Positions 7,147 through 14,624 of a stretch of 46,809 bases of DNA are shown one piece after another. The notes beneath the pieces were generated by a model. That model was given only the letters and a program-made list of their open reading frames with translations. It did not search any database and was not told where the DNA came from. Position 1 is the stretch's first letter. Every line of letters begins with the position of its first letter. The translations under genes were made by a program, and so were the position numbers. Origin of the DNA: an uncultured Chromatiaceae bacterium (GTDB lineage Bacteria; Pseudomonadota; Gammaproteobacteria; Tenderiales; Tenderiaceae). The DNA is taken from the NCBI GenBank assembly GCA_945787735.1, contig CALZIQ010000012.1, positions 1-46,809 on the forward strand, in the 5' to 3' direction.

Positions 7147-8121
7147 TCAAAAGCGCCAGCCCCAATAGTTGAGAAAATCGGCAAACAACCACATATTGGA
7201 TTCATCCCGTGCCCAAGGTTTGAGGCTGGTGTAAAACACCGTGCCGGTCTTGGCCGGGTCGCCCAGTTGTTTGTCGCTACCGATGTGAAGATCAAAGGCC
7301 CACCAGCTCATCAGCACCAATTCCCAGGGCTTGAACGAGCCTTTGACATAACCCTTGTGACGCCCACTTTTATGGAAAAATGAGGCGTGGCCATCGCCTA
7401 AGGGCAGGTTTTCCAGTGTTTCGACGGGTTTTATTTCAACGGGCGTTAGTGTGTCTGCCAGTGATGAAAAAGCGCTGAGTTCTACATCCATCACGCGGTG
7501 ATTATTGCTGCGCAGGTGGATTGTTGGACGCCAATCAGTGCTGAAGTCGGCAGGATAGTCGAGCCGGCCCGGCAGCTGCTCACCATACACTCGTTGGCCA
7601 GTGATATCCCATTCATCCGGGTAAGCAGCTTGATTCAAATAGCTTGTCGGAATGAAAGCTAGATAACAGCCGCAGCTATGCACCGTCGTGATCAGTACAG
7701 GTTGCCGTTGTTGATTCAATGTGATGACTATATACAGGCCCACATTGCGACCCGCGGTCAGACGTGGGTGGGGTACATGGGTGAAATGAAAACGATAATA
7801 TAAATTGTGGTAATCCTTGCCGCTGTTGGCAGTAAATGTTTCTTCGTGGGTATAGAGCACCGGCTGATCGGTGGCGATGTAAATTTCTTCTTTGCCTTTG
7901 TCATCGAAGCGAGCCGCGGCGTGCCCAATTTTATTTTGCGGCATGTGTGATTCATGCGGGATGATGATCGGGGCGTAGTGCCCCAGACGTGAAGCCAAAT
8001 TCAGACTGGTGTAGCGAAGATCCGTTGGTGCAGGTGTCACAGGCCGACTGGCGCAGCCCTGCAACAGGCCGACAAGCAGACACGGCATAATCAATGGATA
8101 TATGAAAAATCGCGCTTTCAT
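7147..8121 (-). CDS. Predicted lipoprotein of unknown function
   Basis: I do not recognise this protein. From ATG 8121 it has 324 aa and a lipoprotein signal: MKARFF, a hydrophobic core, and lipobox LLQGC with Cys at about residue 22. An alternative ATG lies 4 codons upstream at 8133; neither start has a strong Shine-Dalgarno. The mature part has no membrane segment and contains a CGCY motif in the middle (VHSCGCYLAFIPTS), many aromatic residues, and a C-terminal WGWRF. It ends 29 nt before the DedA-PAP2 gene on the same strand, so it is probably the first gene of that lipid operon and acts in the envelope. Confidence 0.7.
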   Translation of the reverse strand: MKARFFIYPLIMPCLLVGLLQGCASRPVTPAPTDLRYTSLNLASRLGHYAPIIIPHESHMPQNKIGHAAARFDDKGKEEIYIATDQPVLYTHEETFTANSGKDYHNLYYRFHFTHVPHPRLTAGRNVGLYIVITLNQQRQPVLITTVHSCGCYLAFIPTSYLNQAAYPDEWDITGQRVYGEQLPGRLDYPADFSTDWRPTIHLRSNNHRVMDVELSAFSSLADTLTPVEIKPVETLENLPLGDGHASFFHKSGRHKGYVKGSFKPWELVLMSWWAFDLHIGSDKQLGDPAKTGTVFYTSLKPWARDESNMWLFADFLNYWGWRF

Positions 8122-8370
8122 CACATCAACCATAGCAGCTGGGCATTGAACCGGAAGGGTATCGAACTGTCGAAAAAGCCATGCAAATCACATGGTCAAG
8201 GGCTAAAGTTCCAGATATGCCTGCCGATAATACAGGCAAAGGGAATGGGGACAGGGAAGAATATGAGCGTAAGGGCATTGCTGGATTTTGTGGGCGCAGA
8301 ACGACAAACATCGGACGGCCACTGTAATCAGCCAGCCCAACACCAGAGTAAACAGGATGTGGGGTGTTCT

Positions 8371-9555
8371 ATGTTGGTACCAACAAAATTGCCAAGCGCA
8401 GCAGGTAGTGACAGCCAGGCAGACATGAGTAAAGATCTGGCTGCGCAAAATCGCCTGCTCAAGCAACGCTTGACGGATTTTATGGAAGAGGCGCGTAAGA
8501 ACGAACGTAAGTTGCGCCGCTTTCAATCACTGGAACTCAAGCTAGTCAGTCTCAACTCGATCCTAGAGTTGATCGAGGCGATCCTGCGCCCTGACCCCAC
8601 TGCAGTGAACTGGGACATGGTCAGCCTGTTATTGTTCGATCCTGAATATGAGCTGCAGCGTATCCTCAAGGACGAGGGCGTCAAGCTCGACAAAATGCCG
8701 TCTCTGATGTTCGTCTCCAGCATGGAAGAGATGGAAGAACTCTATTCTGCCTCGCTCTTCCCCAGCCTCGGCACCTACCGTTCCAGCAAACACACAAAGC
8801 TGTTTCAGCATGGCCGCAAAAAACCAGCCAGTGTGGCCTTGTTGCCACTGGTGCGTTATGGTCGTCTGATCGGCAGTCTCAACATTGGCAGCCATGATGG
8901 GGATAAATTTGTCCGCGGTGTGCGCACCGATTTTCTTGAACACTTTGCCGCCGTTGTGGCGATTTGCATTGAAAATGGCATCAATCTGGAACGACTCAAA
9001 CGCCAGGGTTTGACCGATACCCTGACAGCCATCAACAACCGTCGTTTTTTCGATCAGCGCCTCAAGGAAGAGGTGGAAGCAGCCGGCCGTTCTGGTAAAC
9101 CGCTCTCTTGCATGTTGCTGGATGTGGATTACTTCAAGCGCGTTAATGACACCTATGGCCATCAAGTGGGTGACCTGGTGTTGCGCGAGGTGGCGGCAAT
9201 TATCCGCGCCCAACTGCGTGGTAGTGATGTGTTGTCGCGCTACGGCGGTGAGGAATTCAGCGCCCTGTTGGCCAATACTGATACCGAAGAGGTAGAAGAG
9301 GTGGCGGAGCGTATCCGCCGGGCGGTGGAAGAACGTGTTTTTAATGTGCCTGATTTCGACCCATTTAGTATTACTATCTCAATCGGTGTGGCGATTCTGA
9401 AGTCGGCCTCTGATACCGCTCTGGATAAAAATGCTGGCGACATGCTCGTCGGTCAGGCTGATAGGGTGCTCTACGACGCCAAGGCCAATGGTCGCAACCA
9501 GGTTATTTGCGCGCCGGCATCTTGCTCCTTAGGCCCGTCGACTAACCCTGCTTAA
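8371..9555 (+). CDS. Diguanylate cyclase (GGDEF) with DUF484/GAF-like sensor
   Basis: The C-terminal GGDEF domain is intact: DVDYFKRVNDTYGHQVGD binds metal and substrate, and the active-site loop is RYGGEEF. A product-inhibition site (RGSD) sits five residues before GGEEF, so it should make c-di-GMP with feedback control. The N-terminal half begins with a coiled coil (NRLLKQRLTDFMEEARKNER) followed by a GAF-like region of the DUF484 sort. The frame is open back to 8146. I use ATG 8371, but ATG 8425 (MSKDLAAQN) fits where related sensors begin, and ATG 8263 has a GGGAAG upstream. Its 3' end overlaps the convergent pentapeptide gene by 14 nt. Confidence 0.88.
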   Translation: MLVPTKLPSAAGSDSQADMSKDLAAQNRLLKQRLTDFMEEARKNERKLRRFQSLELKLVSLNSILELIEAILRPDPTAVNWDMVSLLLFDPEYELQRILKDEGVKLDKMPSLMFVSSMEEMEELYSASLFPSLGTYRSSKHTKLFQHGRKKPASVALLPLVRYGRLIGSLNIGSHDGDKFVRGVRTDFLEHFAAVVAICIENGINLERLKRQGLTDTLTAINNRRFFDQRLKEEVEAAGRSGKPLSCMLLDVDYFKRVNDTYGHQVGDLVLREVAAIIRAQLRGSDVLSRYGGEEFSALLANTDTEEVEEVAERIRRAVEERVFNVPDFDPFSITISIGVAILKSASDTALDKNAGDMLVGQADRVLYDAKANGRNQVICAPASCSLGPSTNPA

Positions 9556-9913
9556 TCGTGATATCCAGCGGTAGCTGGGCTAGGTTGGCACCGCCTGCCT
9601 TGAGTGCTTGACGTTGCTCAGTACTGGGCTTGATCCCGTTAAGAACGATCTGCTCCGCCTTAGCGTGTTCTAGCAAACACCCCATTATTTCCGCATCGCT
9701 CAGGTCGGCTCCGGTAAGATTGGCACCGCTCAGATTGGCCAGGCGCAGGTCCGCTCCCACCAGTTTGCAACCGCTCAAGTTGGCATCGCTTAGATCCATC
9801 TGTACCAGGTTGGCATTGCTCAGGTCCTGGCCGCTGAGGTCGGTGCCCTGCAATGTATCGGCTTCGATAAAGGCCAGCCGATCAAAGCCTTTGCGGTCGA
9901 AAATTTCAATCAT
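9542..9913 (-). CDS. Pentapeptide repeat protein
   Basis: This 123-aa protein is largely built from A(D/N)LXX pentapeptides between about residues 25 and 85: TDLSGQDLSNANLVQMDLSD and on to GADLSDAEIMG. Such repeats form a right-handed quadrilateral beta helix. Functions vary and cannot be read from the repeats. The start codon overlaps the stop of the upstream PfkB kinase (ATGA), so the two are coupled. The 3' end overlaps the convergent diguanylate cyclase by 14 nt. Confidence 0.85.
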   Translation of the reverse strand: MIEIFDRKGFDRLAFIEADTLQGTDLSGQDLSNANLVQMDLSDANLSGCKLVGADLRLANLSGANLTGADLSDAEIMGCLLEHAKAEQIVLNGIKPSTEQRQALKAGGANLAQLPLDITIKQG

Positions 9914-10785
9914 CAGTTATATCCTTTAACAAAATCGAGCCCTTCGTAACCACATTTTTGTCCGGCCAGACGACAGGCTTGCTCTAACGCGGCGGCCAGA
10001 TCCAGATCACGCAGCATGGCATCGATCATGCCGGCATTGAAGGTGTCGCCCGCCCCCAGCGTGTCGATGATTTTTGCAGGGGCAAAGGCGGGGCTGTGAT
10101 ATTCAGCTTGGTCATCCATGGCCCAGGCGCCGGCTTCGCCCCAGGCGCAGACCCGTTTGGTGTGAATGCTGTTGTCGGGCAGCTGATTTAAAAAAGAGAG
10201 TGCATCAGCATGGCCTCGGCCCTGGGCAAATGCGCGGGAAAACAGCAATACATGGGCCAAGCCAAACAGCGCATCGATACCGTGGCGTTGTTTCTCTATC
10301 TCGATCGAGCGCGGTAGGGTGGGGGCGTATTGTTTGGCCCAGGCTAGCATTTTGGTCGTCTCTTCGATGTTGCGCCCCTCGAAGTGGAGCCAGTCGTAGT
10401 CGCTCAGATCGATTTGTTTGAATTGTTCGAACGGATATTCGGGTAAGTCGCGGTAGTGCACGATGGTGCGCGAGCCGGAGCCCAGGTTGTGGGTGATGTA
10501 AGAGGTTGGTACCTTGCCTTGCGCAAGTCGCAGTACAGCACCGGTGTTTATATTGTGTTGCTCTAAGTCAGTCTCAATGTGACGGGCATCTGGTTCGTCG
10601 GCCAGCACACCGGCCCAGTGACATTCATGGCCAAGCTGGCTCAGTACGGTGAGGCTGTTGGTGGCGTTGCCACCGCGGCAGAGGCGCTGACTGACGGCAC
10701 GCATCTCTTCATCTTCGTGCGGATAGTGCTCGACGCCGTTGATGATGTCGAGAGTGGCGATGCCCACCGCCAGAATTCTTGCCAT
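9913..10785 (-). CDS. PfkB-family sugar kinase, ketohexokinase-like
   Basis: This 290-aa PfkB/ribokinase-fold kinase has the C-terminal signature DTLGAGDTFNAGMIDAML (catalytic base D247) and the N-terminal CRGGNATNS. Several stretches resemble animal ketohexokinase more than bacterial fructokinases: HFEGRNIEETTKMLAWA, and the tail LAGQKCGYEGLDFVKGY against the KHK pattern AGKKCGLQGFDGIV. The likely reaction is ATP-dependent phosphorylation of a sugar, perhaps fructose at C1, in the cytoplasm. It follows a zinc-ribbon protein gene by 12 nt and overlaps the pentapeptide gene. No sugar transporter is adjacent, so the substrate is unproven. Confidence 0.82.
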   Translation of the reverse strand: MARILAVGIATLDIINGVEHYPHEDEEMRAVSQRLCRGGNATNSLTVLSQLGHECHWAGVLADEPDARHIETDLEQHNINTGAVLRLAQGKVPTSYITHNLGSGSRTIVHYRDLPEYPFEQFKQIDLSDYDWLHFEGRNIEETTKMLAWAKQYAPTLPRSIEIEKQRHGIDALFGLAHVLLFSRAFAQGRGHADALSFLNQLPDNSIHTKRVCAWGEAGAWAMDDQAEYHSPAFAPAKIIDTLGAGDTFNAGMIDAMLRDLDLAAALEQACRLAGQKCGYEGLDFVKGYN

Positions 10786-10797
10786 CTGAGATTCGCC

Positions 10798-11091
10798 CTA
10801 CTCTTTTTTTCTCAACCGGCACAGCGGCATGAAATAGAGATTGATCAGGTCGATCAGAATCCAGCAGATCGCCAGATAGATAAGGTAGTGATAGCTGTGA
10901 TTGAAGTTGATCAGCCCGACCCACCAAAGTAGGTTCCAGACATAGAGCATGGTGAGGATCATCAGGGTCCAGGGAAAGGCAGCGATGCGGCCACCGCACT
11001 CGCGGCAGGTGGTAGTCATCCACCAGCCGAGGCGGTATTTTTGTGCCAGGGAAATGGTCTCTTCGCGGCAGTGCGGGCATTTGAAGGCCAT
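10798..11091 (-). CDS. Zinc-ribbon membrane protein
   Basis: This 97-aa protein has an N-terminal zinc ribbon (CPHC near residue 5 and CREC near residue 30). Two hydrophobic segments follow (FPWTLMILTMLYVWNLLWW and a second around YLIYLAICWILIDLINLYF), and it ends in basic RLRKKE. I start it at ATG 11091 because AGGAG lies 10 nt upstream and the upstream frame back to 11199 looks non-coding. It appears to be the first gene of a three-gene operon with the PfkB kinase and pentapeptide protein. The function is unknown. Confidence 0.7.
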   Translation of the reverse strand: MAFKCPHCREETISLAQKYRLGWWMTTTCRECGGRIAAFPWTLMILTMLYVWNLLWWVGLINFNHSYHYLIYLAICWILIDLINLYFMPLCRLRKKE

Positions 11092-11198
11092 GCGGCGCTT
11101 ACTCCTAAACAATCGTGGCGGAATTATAACACCACGCTTAGCGCCAGGGCCGCGAAGGGGTAGAATAGCCCCTTTGCTGAAATATGCTGGGGAAGGCA

Positions 11199-11747
11199 AT
11201 GAAAGTCTGGAACAAAGGATTAGTTATTGTGCTGCTGTCGGCACTGCTGCTGGGCTGCGATAACAATACAGCCTTGATGGAAAAGGTGGTCGAGGATGAT
11301 GCGGCCGCAGTGAAATCGATGTTGGCGCAAGGCGCTGACATCGAAGCGCGTAATAATTATGGCTGGACGGCGTTGATGCACGCCGCACGTCAGGGCCATG
11401 TGGAATTAGTGACTCTGTTGATCGACAATGGTGCCTTGATCGATGCCGAAGACGATTCTGGCTGGACGCCTATGATGCGCGCTGTCATGAAGGGCCATGA
11501 CGAAGTAGTTACGCTGCTGCTGGAGCGCGGCGCTGACGTTAATCATGCCGACACGTCGGGCTGGACGGCCATGCACTGGGCCGCGCAGCGTAATCATGAA
11601 CCCATTGTGCGGATTTTACATGAGGCAGGCGCTGATCTAAACGCCCAAAATAAGGACGGCTGGACGCCACGCATGGTAGCCCAGAAAGAGGGTAATAATG
11701 AATTGGCCAATCTACTTAATCGCTGGATGAGCAACCAACAGCCGTAG
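11199..11747 (+). CDS. Ankyrin-repeat lipoprotein
   Basis: This 182-aa protein starts at ATG 11199 with GGGAAGG just upstream. A lipoprotein signal ends in lipobox LLLGC (Cys at residue 20). About four ankyrin repeats follow, each with the NYGWTALMHAARQGHVELV type of helix-turn-helix and GADxNxxD loops. The repeats fill the protein, so it is probably a membrane-anchored binding scaffold in the periplasm. The next gene, also a lipoprotein, starts 9 nt downstream, so they likely form one operon. Confidence 0.85.
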   Translation: MKVWNKGLVIVLLSALLLGCDNNTALMEKVVEDDAAAVKSMLAQGADIEARNNYGWTALMHAARQGHVELVTLLIDNGALIDAEDDSGWTPMMRAVMKGHDEVVTLLLERGADVNHADTSGWTAMHWAAQRNHEPIVRILHEAGADLNAQNKDGWTPRMVAQKEGNNELANLLNRWMSNQQP

Positions 11748-11756
11748 GGAAACATT

Positions 11757-12179
11757 ATGCTGAATCAGATAAAAACCACGATGGCACTTATGCTGGCGTT
11801 GTTGCTATTGGCCTGTTCCAATGAACCGGCTGAGTTGCGTGCGGCGCCTCTCGGCGATCGTGCTGTATTGGAATCGTTGGCCGACTCCTACACCAAAGTC
11901 TCCGATGAGCAGTTGTCGGTCAGTCCTATGAACATGGCGGGAGAAGATCGTAAAAAGTTCGTTGAGCGGGTATTTTCCGACAGCGGTTACAGTTATAGCA
12001 AGACCCTGCATCAGATGGCTTTGGACGGTATTCAAAAGAGTAACCAATTGCATGTCGACATGGCTGAGTTGGTATTGATGCCCCACCGCAGTCCACGCTA
12101 TCCAGTGGAGTTGATCGATCTGTATTCAGCCCAGGAACTACAGGATATCGCCGTGGTTGAGCGTCAGCTGAATATGTGA
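11757..12179 (+). CDS. Small predicted lipoprotein
   Basis: I do not recognise this 140-aa protein. Its N-terminus is a lipoprotein signal with lipobox LLLAC (Cys near residue 20). The mature part is mostly helical and charged with no membrane segments; a central stretch reads AGEDRKKFVERVFSDSGYSY. GGGAAAC lies before the start. It follows the ankyrin lipoprotein by 9 nt and is followed by a strong hairpin, so the two probably form one transcription unit. Confidence 0.7.
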   Translation: MLNQIKTTMALMLALLLLACSNEPAELRAAPLGDRAVLESLADSYTKVSDEQLSVSPMNMAGEDRKKFVERVFSDSGYSYSKTLHQMALDGIQKSNQLHVDMAELVLMPHRSPRYPVELIDLYSAQELQDIAVVERQLNM

Positions 12180-12185
12180 TTAACA

Positions 12186-12211
12186 AAGGGGAGCGCTGCG
12201 CTTCTCCCCTT
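12186..12211 (+). terminator. Hairpin, probable transcription terminator
   Basis: AAGGGGAG at 12186-12193 pairs with CTCCCCTT at 12204-12211, with further GC pairing in the loop. It sits 6 nt after the stop of the small lipoprotein and before the convergent yjbQ gene. There is no long T-run, so termination strength is uncertain; it could serve both strands. Confidence 0.5.
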
Positions 12212-12251
12212 AGGAAATGCCATTGCCCTGGTGCCTTCGGCTGGTGGGTTG

Positions 12252-12659
12252 CTATCCTCCGATGTGAATCACAATGTTTCTTCGTCCGCCATGGTTGCGG
12301 TGTTCCCATAAATAGATGCCTTGCCAAGTGCCCAGTGTCAGCCTGCCTTGATCGATGGGGATGTTCAGACTGGTGGCGGTGAGTATTGATTTGATGTGGG
12401 CAGGCATGTCGTCCGCGCCTTCCAGCGTATGGGTGTAAATCGGGTCGTCTTCCCGCACCAGGCGGTTGAGCCAGTTTTCCAGATCATGCCGCGCCGAGGG
12501 GTCGGCGTTTTCCTGGATGATCAGACTGGCTGAGGTGTGTTGTACAAACAAGGTGCACAGGCCTTCCTGGATGTTGGCCTGGCGAACTATGGCCTCGATC
12601 TCATCGGTGATCATGAATAGGCCCTGGCGCGGAGCATTGATAGCTATCTTTTTGATCAT
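12252..12659 (-). CDS. yjbQ: YjbQ / UPF0047 family protein
   Basis: This 135-aa protein is of the YjbQ family, some members of which have weak thiamine-phosphate synthase activity. Hallmarks are LCTLFVQHTSASLIIQEN, HDLENWLNRL, DDMPAHIKSILTATSLNIP and the C-terminal LGTWQGIYLWEHRNH, with conserved histidines lining the putative site. I choose ATG 12659 (MIKKIAINAP); the longer frame would begin at a TTG six codons earlier. It is a single gene, convergent with the lipoprotein pair. Confidence 0.9.
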   Translation of the reverse strand: MIKKIAINAPRQGLFMITDEIEAIVRQANIQEGLCTLFVQHTSASLIIQENADPSARHDLENWLNRLVREDDPIYTHTLEGADDMPAHIKSILTATSLNIPIDQGRLTLGTWQGIYLWEHRNHGGRRNIVIHIGG

Positions 12660-12719
12660 TCTGTTTGGTCCCGTCAATTTACTAAACGGGATTATAACGA
12701 AGGCATGCCGGGCTTGTGT

Positions 12720-13064
12720 CTAGCGGAACGGATCGACGCCACAGAGGTTTTCAGCCGGGTTCATGTGCTGATAATCAACCGCCATCTGATTGAAACCGCC
12801 TTCTTGGATCACCTCTTGGCGGATGGGGGTGATGTCGCTGTAATTGGTGTTGCTATTGTCGAATGAGCAATCATCATTGCTGTAACCACAAAATCCACCT
12901 CAGTTGTATTCGATCTGGTTGTCAGGCACGTCGCCGCTGGCGTGTTTGCCGAGGTTGAGGGCTGCGTTTGCTGTGTTTGAAGGAATTATGAGCATTGGCA
13001 GATCAAGTGTAGATTTGAGCGGTACAAGCGCTTTAATAAGGATATGGCGCAAAACTGCAAACAT
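12720..13064 (-). pseudogene. Small secreted-type protein gene interrupted by an in-frame UGA
   Basis: A frame runs from ATG 13064 to TAG 12720-12722 with one internal stop, TGA at 12900-12902. TTGGAG lies 8 nt before the ATG. The first part (54 aa) ends ALNLGKHASGDVPDNQIEYN, then UGA. The second part (59 aa) starts GGFCGYSNDDCSF and ends NLCGVDPFR. The reading is coherent across the stop, so this was, or is, one 114-residue protein with a signal-like N-terminus that could be cut after ANA. A 6-bp hairpin, AGCAAT-GATG-ATTGCT, begins 18 nt after the UGA. Simple nonsense decay is the default reading; selenocysteine or readthrough recoding is the alternative. Confidence 0.55.
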
Positions 13065-13208
13065 AGCTAATTCTCCAAGCAGGCCATTCTCTGAGCCTGT
13101 CTGAATATTGGATGATTCTTATTGACTGAAGTTTAAAATAACCGTGATTTAGGAATTAAGAGTGATTTGGTGTTAGTTGATTGTTTTGTCTTGAAAAACA
13201 AAGACTAT

Positions 13209-13538
13209 CTACTCGCCGACCCAGTCATAGGCCTGGACGATGCCGTTATGATCAAACTGGACTTCCAGAGTCTTCATGCGCGTGTTTTGCATGCTGCTGA
13301 GTTTACCTTGACTGAAATAGTAGAGCCAACGCTGCAATTTCTCGCCCTCACGATTGACAACCATGCCGGTACTTTGAGGTTCACCAAGCCACTGTTTTAT
13401 CTCTGCCTTTGTTGTAACGCCGTGCTCAATTTTGCTGGCAAAGTGGGTCAGGTTAAAGTCGCTACCCAGCTGGAAACTGGCGCAGCCGCCTAATAGCAGC
13501 AGGCCGCAGGCGGCGCCGGTAAGTTTGGTCTTGTTCAT
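13209..13538 (-). CDS. BamE/SmpA-like small lipoprotein
   Basis: This 109-aa lipoprotein has a lipobox LLLGGC (Cys near residue 19). The mature part carries the BamE/SmpA/OmlA pattern: KIEHGVTTKAEIKQWLGEP, with the T-K-x-E-V/I helix and LGxP turn, then beta strands (LQRWLYYF, KTLEVQFDHNGIVQAYDW). It is shorter than, and probably distinct from, the true BamE of the outer-membrane assembly machine. It is divergent from the SUMF1-like gene with 73 nt between them. Confidence 0.8.
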   Translation of the reverse strand: MNKTKLTGAACGLLLLGGCASFQLGSDFNLTHFASKIEHGVTTKAEIKQWLGEPQSTGMVVNREGEKLQRWLYYFSQGKLSSMQNTRMKTLEVQFDHNGIVQAYDWVGE

Positions 13539-13584
13539 GTCTTCAAATCCTGGTTGGTGGCGGTGGTAGAAATTCTATACCATA

Positions 13585-13612
13585 TTCAGCTTTTGCAAGG
13601 GGAAAAGCTGAA
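13585..13612 (+). promoter_or_regulatory. Hairpin carrying the ribosome-binding site of the SUMF1-like gene
   Basis: TTCAGCTTTT at 13585-13594 and AAAAGCTGAA at 13603-13612 are perfect 10-bp reverse complements. The 8-nt loop is GCAAGGGG, which is the Shine-Dalgarno, and the last paired base is the A of the start ATG. Translation could therefore be set by folding of this element or by a protein that binds the loop. Confidence 0.6.
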
Positions 13613-14553
13613 TGGCGAAGTTTGGCAAACATGCCAGTGTGCTGTTGTTGGCATGTCTCATGTCACAAGCGACATTAGCAGATGAGATGCCCGAAAACAT
13701 GGTCTTGATTCCGGCAGGGCCGTTTTTAATGGGCGGTGAAATAAAGGATGACGACGGCAAGGCGCAGGAGTACGGTTCGATCAAACCCTGGTATGTTGAT
13801 GAAGTCCCTAAGCGCCAGCAGGTCGTTGATGCCTTCTGGATTGATACCTATGAGGTCAGCAACAGCCAGTACCGCGATTTTGTTATCGCCAATAATTCCT
13901 GGATTCCCATCGGCTGGAAAGAAAATGGGTATTTACTCTCACGCGAGATATTGGGTTACGCCAGCCTGGAGCGCTTGCGCATCCTAGCCACCGACACCTT
14001 TAAGCTGAATTTGGATGCGAGCACGATGGAATATGATGCTTTGCTGGATGCGATTGTCGAGCACCAGCAACAGTTCGACAATTTGCCCGTAACCGGCGTG
14101 ACCTGGTTCCAGGCACGGGATTACTGCGCCGCCCAGGGCAAGCGCCTGCCCACTGAGGCGGAATGGGAAAAGGCGGCGCGTGGCACCGACGGGCGCGAGT
14201 ACCCTTGGGGCAATGATTGGGATGAGACACGGCTGAATATCGGCGCCGGCGACGGCTGGGAATATGGTGTGGCGCCGGTGGGCTCGTACCCAAAGGGTGT
14301 CTCGCCCTATGGTGTGCACGACATGGCGGGGAATGTGATGGAGTGGACCGCCGACTGGTATCAGGCCTATCCCGGCTCCAAATATGAGAGCGAGGACTTC
14401 GGCGAAAAACTGCGCGTCGTGCGCGGCGGTGGCTGGGGTGGTCTGGGCCATTATGTCATCAGCCATTTCTATCGCAGCGCCTTTCGTTTTAACTTGCAGC
14501 CCACTTATACCTTTATTGACTTGGGGTTTCGCTGCGCAAAAAACGCGGAATAG
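13612..14553 (+). CDS. SUMF1/formylglycine-generating-enzyme-like secreted protein
   Basis: This 313-aa protein has a signal peptide (cleavage near residue 23, ATLA) and a full SUMF1-type domain. Motifs are MVLIPAGPFLMGG, VTWFQARDYCAAQGKRLPT, EAEWEKAARGTDGREYPWG, HDMAGNVMEWTADWY, VRGGGW and LGFRCA. The C-terminal region that in true formylglycine-generating enzymes carries the catalytic Cys pair reads FYRSAFRFNLQP, without Cys. It is therefore unlikely to oxidise sulfatase cysteines and is better seen as a carbohydrate- or protein-binding C-type-lectin-like relative. No sulfatase gene is in the window. The start overlaps an unusual hairpin. Confidence 0.85.
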   Translation: MAKFGKHASVLLLACLMSQATLADEMPENMVLIPAGPFLMGGEIKDDDGKAQEYGSIKPWYVDEVPKRQQVVDAFWIDTYEVSNSQYRDFVIANNSWIPIGWKENGYLLSREILGYASLERLRILATDTFKLNLDASTMEYDALLDAIVEHQQQFDNLPVTGVTWFQARDYCAAQGKRLPTEAEWEKAARGTDGREYPWGNDWDETRLNIGAGDGWEYGVAPVGSYPKGVSPYGVHDMAGNVMEWTADWYQAYPGSKYESEDFGEKLRVVRGGGWGGLGHYVISHFYRSAFRFNLQPTYTFIDLGFRCAKNAE

Positions 14554-14624
14554 CCATGTTTCGCTAAACTTGGCAGAATAGCGCGACGATATATATAAGA
14601 ATTATCTGAGAGGGGAGTTTTGTA

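Noticed and set aside
8146-8370. N-terminal extension of the diguanylate cyclase frame
   Set aside because: The extension is low in coding character and has no counterpart in related sensors. Later ATGs at 8371 and 8425 fit better.
8629-9213. 194-codon minus-strand frame inside the diguanylate cyclase gene
   Set aside because: Antisense shadow of a well-supported GGDEF gene; no domain recognised.
13585-13612. CsrA binding site reading of the start-codon hairpin
   Set aside because: The loop GCAAGGGG followed by A does not contain the core ANGGA. The hairpin is kept as a structure only.
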